Positions 1 to 5,011 of a DNA stretch of 7,510 nt are shown in pieces. Under the pieces are notes generated by a model, which ran no database searches, was not told the origin of the DNA, and was given only the letters and a program-made list of their open reading frames with translations. The DNA lies in assembly GCA_026692885.1 (NCBI GenBank), contig JAPLNJ010000606.1:1-7510 (forward strand), read 5' to 3'. This stretch comes from Planctomycetota bacterium. GTDB taxonomy: Bacteria; Planctomycetota; Planctomycetia; Pirellulales; Pirellulaceae. The position numbers and the translations under genes are program-made. Within the stretch, counting starts at the first letter, position 1. Each line of letters opens with the position of its first letter.

Positions 1-152
1 AGAACTCGGTGAGGCGCCGCGGTGTTAGGAGTTGGCGGGACTGCTCTCACCGACTTACGTCGTGAGCTTCTCGGACGGGACCAGCTAACAGTGACGGCAT
101 TTCGCAGTGTTACGATCAACGCCCGCCGTTGGCGTTGAATCTCTGCGCTGGT
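1..152. other. Intergenic stretch with no recognisable gene
   Basis: I see no convincing coding frame, tRNA or other known RNA in this left edge. The only structure is a short perfect 8-bp inverted repeat, TCAACGCC at 116-123 and GGCGTTGA at 131-138, with a 7-base loop. It has no T-tract, so it is not a clear terminator. It lies just before the dispersed palindromic repeats at 153-292 and may belong to the same class of repeat DNA. Confidence 0.5.
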
Positions 153-195
153 GCCGTCGCCGACGCGCTCTCCGTTGGAGACTGCTGAAAAAGTC
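153..195 (+). repeat. Dispersed repeat, copy 1 (partner at 4082-4124)
   Basis: About 43 bases here match 4082-4124 on the same strand with only a few substitutions and identical spacing. Both begin with CGTCGCCG (155-162 and 4084-4091) and both end with GGAGACTGCTGAAAAAGTC (177-195 and 4106-4124). The second copy continues to the left into a longer palindromic unit at 4036-4091, so this copy looks truncated at its left end. No open frame accounts for it. It is probably a short non-autonomous mobile or REP-like repeat; I cannot name the family. Confidence 0.7.
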
Positions 196-292
196 GTAGG
201 GTGGGCTGTGCCCACCACAACTGCTTGTACTTGGTGGACACAGCCCACCCTACACCGTGTGCAAGCCTGTGCGCCGATTTGACTTTTTCAGC
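184..292. repeat. Nested palindromic element (two inverted repeats)
   Basis: The outer arms are a perfect 12-bp inverted repeat, GCTGAAAAAGTC at 184-195 and its complement at 281-292. Inside, 196-217 (starting GTAGGGTGGGCTGTG) pairs with 232-253 over 22 bases with one mismatch and a 14-base loop. The inner palindrome could fold into a long hairpin in DNA or RNA. It lies downstream of the terminator of the NACHT-FGE gene, so it is unlikely to be part of that gene. It looks like one repeat element inserted in, or built onto, another. No transposase is present. Confidence 0.75.
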
Positions 293-298
293 CGGCTC

Positions 299-444
299 CG
301 TTGGGTCGCGGCCAAACGACCGAGGACGCGTCTGGGGCCAAAAAAATCGCGCGCCGCCTACGGCGGCAGCAAGTCAGAATACAGAATACAGAATTTAGGA
401 ACCAGAATACGAAGAAAGGAGAGTTACTGGGCGCAACGAAAACC
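299..444 (-). repeat. Conserved block after variable region 1, with candidate DGR homing (IMH) segment
   Basis: The 128 bases after the stop codon (299-426) align without net gaps to 5012-5139 behind the other receptor gene. I count about 12 mismatches by eye. The part nearest the gene, 410-444, is identical over 35 bases to 5123-5157. It spans the last six codons (GFRCAQ), the stop and 14 non-coding bases. In diversity-generating retroelements the 3' end of the variable region carries an initiation-of-mutagenic-homing (IMH) segment, and this invariant tract is the natural candidate. Assignment as IMH is inference. The conservation itself is seen directly. Confidence 0.75.
339..370 (-). terminator. 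Hairpin and T-tract terminator after NACHT-FGE gene
   Basis: On the minus strand GCCGCC (367-362) pairs with GGCGGC (358-353) around a 3-base loop. A further T-G pair is possible at the base, and GCGCGA then seven T follow (346-340). The stem starts about 57 bases after the stop at 424. The gap between stem and T-tract makes it a less than ideal intrinsic terminator, but the same structure recurs behind the second receptor gene. DGR variable regions in other systems are also followed by a hairpin needed for homing, so a double role is possible. Confidence 0.6.
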
Positions 445-2895
445 CACGCTCTGGTGGACGCCCCAGTCCGGGTCGTGCCTGCCGCGGCGAACGCAACGGA
501 CGCTCTCAGCGTCGTCATACCAACTTCCGCCACGCAGAACCCGGTACGCGTGGCCCTCCGGCGACTCGTCCGGCGGGTCGCGGTATGACTCGCGCCACTT
601 GGTCGCGCACCATTCCCAGACGTTGCCGGCCATGTCCAGACAGCCGTAGGGGCTGGCCCCGTCCGGATAGCTGCCCACCTCGGTCGTGGCCCCGACGTTC
701 TGGTTGAAGTTGCAGCGTTTCGCATCAGGCGGGGCATTGCCCCAGGGCCAGCCGCGCCCGTCGATCCCTCGCGCCGCCTTCTCCCATTGCCGTTCCGTCG
801 GCAGCCGCAATCCGGCCCATTTGCAATACGCCATCGCATCATGCCAGCGCACGCCGACGACCGGCTGGTTCGGTTGATTGAAACGCTTGTCATCCCAGAA
901 ACTGGGCTTGCCGTGTCCCGTGGCTTCCATGAACCGCCGGTACTGTGCATTGGTGACGGGGTTCCGCGCGATGTAGTATTCGTCCAGGTGGACTCGCTGC
1001 TTCGGCCGCTCATTTTCCGGCCCGTCGTCGCTGCCCAGCCAGAATTCGCCGGCCGGGATACGGATCAGTTCCGTCCCGTCCTGCGTGTTGATGATCCCGT
1101 CGGCAATTGCCGCGACGGTACCAACCGCTTCCGGCGTTAGTTTCCCCAGCCGCAGCAGGGCGTCGCGCGCGGCGGATGCGACTTGGTCTTCCGAGTCACC
1201 CAGCGCGGCCTGCAACGCGGCCGCCGCTTCCGCCCCGCCGATTTCCCGCAGGAACAGCACGCAAGCGTGCCGCACGTGCCAGGGCAAGCTTGGGTCGCCG
1301 AGCGCTGCGACAAACGGGGCCACGTCGGGCGCCAGCGTTTCGCGCATGCAGGTCAAGGCCAGATCCAGGTGCTGCTGGCACTGGGGCGAGCGGATCAGCT
1401 CGCAGAAGAACGCCGTCTGGAACTGTGGGTCGTCCATGCCCAGGGCCAGCAGAGTCGGCTCGCGCCACCAGCTGCGGCCGAACTGTTCGACCAGCCGTCC
1501 GTGCAGACCCTGCTTGACGATCTCCTCGGCGGCCAGGAACTCCTGAAAACTCAGGTGCTGGAACCCATAGCGGGTCACGTCGAAACCGACGAACAATCCG
1601 CTGCGATCGCGGACGCTGGTCAGCACCCGGTCCAGCTGCTCTTCGGCCCGTTCGAGGGTCTCGCGTTTGACGCGGGCCAGATGCGGGCCGATCACCCGTT
1701 TGACATCCTCGGCATCCGCATGCGTGCGGTGCTCCTCCTCGTGCAGCCACAGGGCCAGCGGGCGGAGCACTTGGCGGGCTTCGGCCGCGGTCAGGAACAC
1801 CTCCAGGCCCTTGGCCTCGTCCCACTTCTGCAGCAGCACCTTGATGCACTCTTCGTACAACTCCGTACGCCGTTGGGGCATGACGCCGTGCGTGCGGTGG
1901 ACCAGGCAGATGATCTGCAGCATCAGCGGATTACGGGCCAGGGCCAGCAGACTGGCCGAGGCTTCCAGCTGGCGGATCAGGTCATCGCTCTGTCGCCGCG
2001 CGTGGTCCTGCCACTCGCGCTGATCGCCCCGTTGGCGGGTTTCCACCTGCTGATACCAGCGCCGCACGAAGGTCCGCACGTCGTCGTCGCGGAAGTCACG
2101 GACATGCAGTTCCAGGTAGTTCTCGGGCAGCCGCACCGGGCCGCGGTAGCCGGCAAACCGCGAGGTGACGATGATCAAGTGGTGCGGAAACTGCTTCCGC
2201 TGCCACTCGATCCACTCCAGGGCCTCCTGGCGGCGCTGGGGCGTGGCGACTTCATCCAACCCGTCCAGCATCAGCAAACAGGGCTGCCGCCGGTCGGAGA
2301 GCACGCGCTGGAAGAAGTCGCCGGGCAGTTCCAGGCGGACCATCGAGTCGGCATAGAACGCGCGCAGGGCATCCTCCAGAGAACCGCGAAAATTCTCCAC
2401 GCGGCGCAGTGGCAGCAGCAGCGGAAACCGGCGCGAGCGCACGCCCGTCTGTTCCACTGGTTTGTGTTGAGTCAGACACAAGGTCAGGAACTTCAGCAGC
2501 GTCGTCTTACCGCTGCCCGGATCGCCCAGCACGACCATCCCGCTGTAGCCCTGCCGTTCGCAGAACTCCAGCGCCGGGCCGATCTCCAGTTCGCCCTGGA
2601 CAACAGTAGGGTCAGGCGTACAGATTTCAGTTCTTGCGGCCGCGGGCTTTCCCATCGCCATCGACGTTGAGCCGCAAGAACTGAAATGTGTAGGCCTGAC
2701 CCCTGCCCCTGGATCCGCCGAATCTTGAGCGACCCCGGCCGGGGGTGAGGGGCTCCGGCTCCCCGGCCCTTCGACATGGCTAAGCATCGCCCGCAGCGAA
2801 ATGTAGATCGGCTCCAACTCCAGCGGCACTCGAAAGTCCGCACCGAAGCCTTTCAACTGCAAAAACCGGTGCTCCTGGCTCAGGTAAGTCAGCAA
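424..2895 (-). CDS. NACHT-HEAT-FGE-sulfatase receptor protein (C-terminal part of a disrupted phosphoesterase receptor)
   Basis: This is a STAND-type regulator of 823 residues, probably a cytoplasmic ATP-driven sensor switch. Walker A is GDPGSGKT (124-131), Walker B LLMLDGLDE (207-215) and sensor-1 VTSR (243-246). The helical NACHT tail ends in FQHLSFQEFLAA (445-456). HEAT-like repeats cover about 516-590 and an FGE-sulfatase domain about 606-823 ([28 protein letters not shown]). The domain lacks the catalytic cysteine pair of true formylglycine-generating enzymes, which fits a binding domain with DGR-variable surface. The nominal start is TTG at 2895, with no good ribosome site. The frame is open further up to a TAG at 2950-2952 inside the MITE, and PGLADARRRLL just upstream reads as real protein. 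The ORF is thus the downstream part of a longer gene whose 5' part lies at 3045-3688. Residues 65-96 come from an inserted repeat. ATG at residue 37 is another possible start. Confidence 0.92.
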   Translation of the reverse strand: MLTYLSQEHRFLQLKGFGADFRVPLELEPIYISLRAMLSHVEGPGSRSPSPPAGVAQDSADPGAGVRPTHFSSCGSTSMAMGKPAAARTEICTPDPTVVQGELEIGPALEFCERQGYSGMVVLGDPGSGKTTLLKFLTLCLTQHKPVEQTGVRSRRFPLLLPLRRVENFRGSLEDALRAFYADSMVRLELPGDFFQRVLSDRRQPCLLMLDGLDEVATPQRRQEALEWIEWQRKQFPHHLIIVTSRFAGYRGPVRLPENYLELHVRDFRDDDVRTFVRRWYQQVETRQRGDQREWQDHARRQSDDLIRQLEASASLLALARNPLMLQIICLVHRTHGVMPQRRTELYEECIKVLLQKWDEAKGLEVFLTAAEARQVLRPLALWLHEEEHRTHADAEDVKRVIGPHLARVKRETLERAEEQLDRVLTSVRDRSGLFVGFDVTRYGFQHLSFQEFLAAEEIVKQGLHGRLVEQFGRSWWREPTLLALGMDDPQFQTAFFCELIRSPQCQQHLDLALTCMRETLAPDVAPFVAALGDPSLPWHVRHACVLFLREIGGAEAAAALQAALGDSEDQVASAARDALLRLGKLTPEAVGTVAAIADGIINTQDGTELIRIPAGEFWLGSDDGPENERPKQRVHLDEYYIARNPVTNAQYRRFMEATGHGKPSFWDDKRFNQPNQPVVGVRWHDAMAYCKWAGLRLPTERQWEKAARGIDGRGWPWGNAPPDAKRCNFNQNVGATTEVGSYPDGASPYGCLDMAGNVWEWCATKWRESYRDPPDESPEGHAYRVLRGGSWYDDAESVRCVRRGRHDPDWGVHQSVGFRCAQ
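427..525 (-). other. Candidate DGR variable region 1 (end of FGE-sulfatase domain)
   Basis: This covers the last 33 codons, from SWYDD to GFRCAQ. Compared codon by codon with 5140-5238, it differs in the last 27 codons at 12 positions, for example GTG/GAG, AGC/GAC, CAG/CGG, CAC/GGC, GTC/ATC, GAC/AAC (twice), CAC/ATC, AGG/TGG, GGC/TTC, AGC/GAC and GAG/AAG. Every change is at base 1 and/or 2 and the third base is always shared. The other 15 codons, including VRCVRR, PxWG and GFRCAQ, are identical down to the nucleotide. Most of the pairs can be explained by AAC, AAG or similar template codons randomised at adenines. In this fold the region forms the exposed ligand-binding surface. Confidence 0.8.
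2609..2703. mobile_element. Small inverted-repeat (MITE-like) element inserted in frame in the NACHT gene
   Basis: The arms 2609-2640 and 2672-2703 are 32-base inverted repeats with about two mismatches. They begin GGGTCAGG and contain ATTTCAGTTCTTGCGGC. The element of about 95 bp encodes no protein of its own. Read in the host frame it adds residues 65-96 (PTHFSSCGSTSMAMG and TEICTPDP are parts of it) to the linker between the YISL motif and the Walker A strand. The related TIR-NACHT protein has a different, also low-complexity, linker at this place, so the insertion may be tolerated. I did not find a clear target-site duplication. Confidence 0.75.
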
Positions 2896-2931
2896 TCGCC
2901 TGCGGGCATCAGCCAGTCCGGGCTTTGCCGC

Positions 2932-3044
2932 CCTAGTGCGTTGTCCAGGCTAACTATTGGGGTAGCCACGGTCGCCAGACCGTGGAAATTCCGCACTCTG
3001 GCGAGTGCAGCTACCCGAAGACTAAGCCTGGACAACGCACTAGG
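2932..3044. mobile_element. 113-bp MITE-like element interrupting the phosphoesterase-NACHT gene
   Basis: Perfect 20-bp inverted repeats (CCTAGTGCGTTGTCCAGGCT, 2932-2951, and its complement 3025-3044) bound an interior that holds two further hairpins. CCACGGTC/GACCGTGG has a 4-base loop, and GCACTC/GAGTGC follows, with GGTAGC/GCTACC arms around the pair. No transposase is encoded, so the element is non-autonomous. It brings a TAG into the downstream frame and a frame change into the upstream one. Removal of exactly these 113 bases joins RPKRESK to AAKPGLADARRRLL in one open frame, strong evidence that the insertion broke a formerly continuous gene. The ends are CTAG-like palindromes, so a short TA or CTAG target duplication is possible but cannot be separated from the arms. 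Confidence 0.88.
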
Positions 3045-3240
3045 CTTGGATTCTCGTTTCGGCCGAGCCGTGCCCAGCGAAAACGTCACCACGCCCGACT
3101 CCTCGACGCTCGCGTCCGCCGTCCAGCGGCCCAGACTGGTCAGGCCAAACGACTGGGCCGAGTACTGCCGCATGACGACCGTGACCTCGTTGCGGTTGTC
3201 GATCCGGACGATCTGGTACTGATTGGGATGATCCGTCAGT
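3045..3240 (-). pseudogene. Orphaned C-terminal linker of the phosphoesterase receptor
   Basis: About 65 codons in a frame different from both neighbours read as genuine protein: DHPNQYQIVRIDN, then EVTVVMRQYS, GLTSLGRWTAD, ESGVVTFSLG and RPKRESK. The pattern of alternating hydrophobics suggests a small beta-rich domain. In related receptors I would expect such a piece to lie between the phosphoesterase core and the NACHT module. Upstream it is separated from the phosphoesterase frame by a junction at about 3230-3245. Downstream it runs into the MITE at 3044, reads through it, and stops at 2889-2891. It has no plausible own start, so it is a fragment of a disrupted gene. Homology to a named family is not recognised. 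Confidence 0.65.
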
Positions 3241-3688
3241 GGAACAAATGTTCTTCGTCCAACAGGAAGTCGGTGCCCGCATAGAAGCGGTCGAAGAACT
3301 TCTGATAATTGCCGAACTTGGCGAAGTACGGTTCCTCGAACGGTTGTCCCGCGCCGGCGGCCGTCAAGCGGGCACCTTGGCACAGATTCCGGTTGATGTC
3401 GTGATTACCGGGCACGATCACCACCCGCGGCCGATCGACTGACAGCTTGGTGGCCAGATGATCCAGGAACCGTTCGGCCGCCGCATACTCCGCCGACATA
3501 CTCCACTCGGCGACATCCCCCGTGACCACGACCGCCGTCGGATGCAGCCCGCGTTTCTCGGCCAGTTCGTCCAGATCCTCCGCCAGCTTGGCGTACAGAC
3601 TGTGGAACGATCCTTCGCCGTCCGGGTAGCGGTGATTCGTGCCGAACTGCAAGTCGGACAGATGCAGGATGGTCAGGCTGTCGGTCAT
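3236..3688 (-). CDS. Calcineurin-like metallophosphoesterase, N-terminal half (truncated effector module)
   Basis: The 150 residues begin MTDSLTILHLSDLQFG. They contain motifs of the calcineurin-like phosphoesterase fold: SDLQFG (11-16, with Q where most members have the metal-binding H), GDVAEW (58-63) and GNHD (94-97). The protein ends abruptly after LLDEEHLFH, and the later histidine motifs (GHxH type) needed for the two-metal site are absent, so activity is doubtful. ATG at 3688-3686 overlaps the TGA of the reverse-transcriptase fragment (ATGA), and AAGGG seven bases upstream is a fair ribosome site. Such domains act as nuclease or nucleotidase effectors fused to NACHT modules, and the downstream pieces at 3045-3240 and 424-2931 are most simply the rest of the same gene. 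The frame change near 3237 marks an apparent deletion of several hundred bases. Confidence 0.85.
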   Translation of the reverse strand: MTDSLTILHLSDLQFGTNHRYPDGEGSFHSLYAKLAEDLDELAEKRGLHPTAVVVTGDVAEWSMSAEYAAAERFLDHLATKLSVDRPRVVIVPGNHDINRNLCQGARLTAAGAGQPFEEPYFAKFGNYQKFFDRFYAGTDFLLDEEHLFH

Positions 3689-3912
3689 GCGCACGCCCTT
3701 CGCGCTTCGTAAATGTAGAAGTTGGTGTAGGACCGCGGTTCGTACTCGCCGCTCTCCAATTCCTCCAGCAGCGAACAAAGGTTGCCCTCCACGTCGGCTT
3801 CGAACCGTAGCACCTGGCGCTTCTTCAACTTCCCGCGGCGCACGTCCCGCCAGGCTCGGTACAGGTTGTCGAAACTGCACAGTTGCGGCCAGAGATTGCG
3901 ATAGGTTTTCAT
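3685..3912 (-). pseudogene. Reverse transcriptase of DGR type, N-terminal fragment
   Basis: The 75 residues start MKTYRNLWPQLCSFDNLYRAW and run through RRGKLKKRQVLRFEAD and LEELESGEYEPRSYTNFYIYEARR. This is the start of group-II-intron-like bacterial RTs, closest in pattern to those of diversity-generating retroelements (CSFENLxxA, KxxxxxFxxxLExNLxxLxxEL, YxxFYIYE). The family protein is usually over 300 residues. Here the frame ends just after FYIYEARR, exactly where an arginine/isoleucine-rich strand (RxISAAPFRDRVVH in relatives) should follow, and the catalytic YxDD region is missing. The stop TGA overlaps the next gene's ATG. I chose ATG 3912-3910 over an upstream in-frame ATG because family homology begins here; a weak GGAA lies eight bases before it. 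Its position between two genes with DGR-like variable ends supports the assignment. It cannot be active as it stands. Confidence 0.75.
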
Positions 3913-3950
3913 GGGGTTTCCGTGTTCGTACTGCGCCAACACGTGGTCGA

Positions 3951-3985
3951 GTCTCTCCGAGACTCGCCGCCGGTCTCGGAGAGAC
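3951..3985. repeat. Perfect 13-bp inverted repeat upstream of the RT fragment
   Basis: GTCTCTCCGAGAC (3951-3963) pairs perfectly with GTCTCGGAGAGAC (3973-3985) around a 9-base loop. On the minus strand the hairpin would sit about 39 bases before the RT start, within any 5' leader. There is no T-tract, so I do not call a terminator. Each arm is itself nearly palindromic (GTCTC...GAGAC), as in the interior of the MITE at 2932-3044, so it is more likely repeat DNA than a dedicated regulator. An attenuator-like role cannot be excluded. Confidence 0.6.
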
Positions 3986-4035
3986 CGCACTACATGGTTG
4001 TGGCACTGTGGCTCGCAAATCGCGCGCGACTGGGA

Positions 4036-4124
4036 TTGGCTCGTTTAACCCAGAGCCGACGGCGACGGCGCGTGACGACACGCGTCGTCGCCGATGCGAT
4101 CCCCGTAGGAGACTGCTGAAAAAG
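4036..4124 (+). repeat. Dispersed palindromic repeat, copy 2 (longer)
   Basis: The unit contains GGCTC/GAGCC (4036-4040, 4051-4055) and then a 14-bp inverted repeat with one mismatch (4058-4071 with 4078-4091, 6-base loop). It ends with GGAGACTGCTGAAAAAGTC (4106-4124). The part 4082-4124 repeats 153-195. No protein is encoded. The copy lies between the RT fragment and the large palindromic array and marks this stretch as a landing area for small repeats. Confidence 0.65.
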
Positions 4125-4149
4125 TCCAAATGCGAGTAAAATGCCCCCG

Positions 4150-4468
4150 GCTTGCCCCTCGTCGTTCTACGCAACTCTTCCGCCCCAAAGGGGCATCAAC
4201 AAATCAGCCCAGTTGGCAGAGCGTCGCGGCGACAGCCGCAGAGCGACGCCCTGGGTGCGGTATCGATTCAGCACGGTAGCCCTGAAAGGGCGAAACAAGG
4301 CGGTTCCTCTAACTCGCATCGTTCGTCCGACGTGACCAAGGCTTGTTTCGCCCCTTCAGGGCTAGTGTTCTCAATCCTCTCATAACCCAGGGCGGCGCTA
4401 CGCGGCGAACGCCGCTCCGCTCTGCCCTGGGCTGCTATGTGGCTGCCCCTATCGGGGCGAAAACCTGT
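4150..4468 (+). repeat. Palindromic array, direct copy A
   Basis: The parts in order are: the end arm; GCCCCAAAGGGGC at 4182-4194; a CCCAG...CTGGG palindrome at about 4208-4255 with a degenerate left arm; a 22-base arm (4278-4299, starting AGCCCTGAAAGGG) that pairs with 4342-4363 with one mismatch; CCCAGGGC (4386-4393) pairing with GCCCTGGG (4424-4431); and GCCCCTATCGGGGC (4445-4458). Matching landmarks in copy B lie 483-485 bases further right, so the two copies differ only by small indels. Confidence 0.75.
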
Positions 4469-4634
4469 GGCTCACGGTCAGGGCGTTGTCCCGAGCTGTC
4501 AGGTGCGGCCCTGCGGGGCGAGAAGCGAAACAGGTTCTCGCCCTTGCCACCGTGCCAATTTCCCATGTCAACCCCAACTTTGCAATGCCCTAGGCTACCC
4601 CTATCGGGGCGACCGTTTGTGCATAAGGATGAGG
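4469..4634. repeat. Spacer between copies A and B with its own hairpins
   Basis: No coding signal is visible. GGGCGAGAA (4516-4524) pairs perfectly with TTCTCGCCC (4535-4543) around a 10-base loop. A further copy of the CCCCTATCGGGGCGA word occurs at about 4600-4614, like the end of copies A and B. The spacer therefore looks like a rearranged partial third unit rather than unique DNA. Confidence 0.5.
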
Positions 4635-4956
4635 GCTTGCCCCTCGTCGTTCTACACAGCTCTTCCGCCCCAAAGGGGCATTAACAAATCAGCCCAGGGC
4701 AGAGCGTCGCGGCGACAGCCGCAGAGCGCCGCCCTGGGTACGGTATCGATTCATTCCGGTAGCCCTGAAAGGGCGAAACAAATCGGTTCCTCTAACTCGC
4801 ATCGTTCGTCCGACGTGACCAAGGCTTGTTTCGCCCCTTCAGGGCTGGCGTTCCTGATACTCCCCTAACCCAGGGCGGCGCTACGCGGCGAACGCCGCTC
4901 CGCTCCGCTCCGCCCTGGGCTGCTATGTGGCTGCCCCTATCAGAGCGAAAACTTGT
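4635..4956 (+). repeat. Palindromic array, direct copy B
   Basis: The same modules appear in the same order as copy A: GCCCCAAAGGGGC at 4667-4679; CCCAGGGC (4693-4700) with GCCCTGGG (4731-4738), here intact; 4761-4780 with 4827-4846; CCCAGGGC (4869-4876) with GCCCTGGG (4912-4919); and a decayed GCCCCTATCAGAGC at 4933-4946. The last big hairpin holds an extra CGCTC unit compared with copy A, a small slippage expansion. The outer arm follows at 4963-4979. Confidence 0.75.
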
Positions 4957-5011
4957 GTATAGCGACGAGGGGCAAGCCGAGGGCGAGGCGACGGCCTTCC
5001 CGCGCACTTCC

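Larger units (their letters stand above)
4148..4979. repeat. Gene-free palindromic array bounded by a 17-bp inverted repeat
   Basis: The 832-bp block starts with CGGCTTGCCCCTCGTCG (4148-4164) and ends with its perfect complement (4963-4979). A third, internal copy of the same arm, missing only its first two bases, stands at 4635-4649. Between them are two long direct copies (4150-4468 and 4635-4956) and a spacer. The array is full of hairpin-forming words such as GCCCCAAAGGGGC, CCCAGGGC/GCCCTGGG and AGCCCTGAAAGGGCGAAAC with its complement. Several plus-strand frames are open across it only because the repeats are GC-rich. None resembles a protein, and the frames do not agree between copies. 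It may be a composite non-autonomous element or a structured-RNA repeat. I do not recognise a named family. Confidence 0.75.

Noticed and set aside
288..1013. Second minus-strand open frame of 241 codons over the FGE-sulfatase end
   Set aside because: It is out of phase with the recognised domain and ends in a repeat-encoded tail (SPFFVFWFLNSVFCI), which appears almost unchanged at 5025-5321 only because the DNA is repeated.
1183..2670. Plus-strand open frame of 495 codons
   Set aside because: It lies entirely antisense to the NACHT gene, whose minus-strand frame has clear Walker A, Walker B and sensor motifs. The plus-strand product is a low-complexity Q/L/A-rich mirror. High GC explains the lack of stops.
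3913..4174. Upstream extensions of the RT and phosphoesterase frames
   Set aside because: Protein-like sequence begins at MKTYRNL (3912) and MTDSLTI (3688). Upstream residues come from hairpin repeat DNA and are arginine-rich. The in-frame stretch DHVLAQYEHGNP directly before 3912 might be coding but I could not tie it to a family.
4150..4956. CRISPR array
   Set aside because: There are only two long copies about 484 bases apart with no short evenly spaced repeats, no unique spacers of uniform length and no cas genes.
4141..5007. Several open frames of 64-143 codons across the palindromic array
   Set aside because: They follow the repeat units, differ in frame between copies A and B, and read as arginine/serine/proline-rich sequence with no domain. 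Such frames are likely to be annotated as hypothetical proteins by automatic callers.
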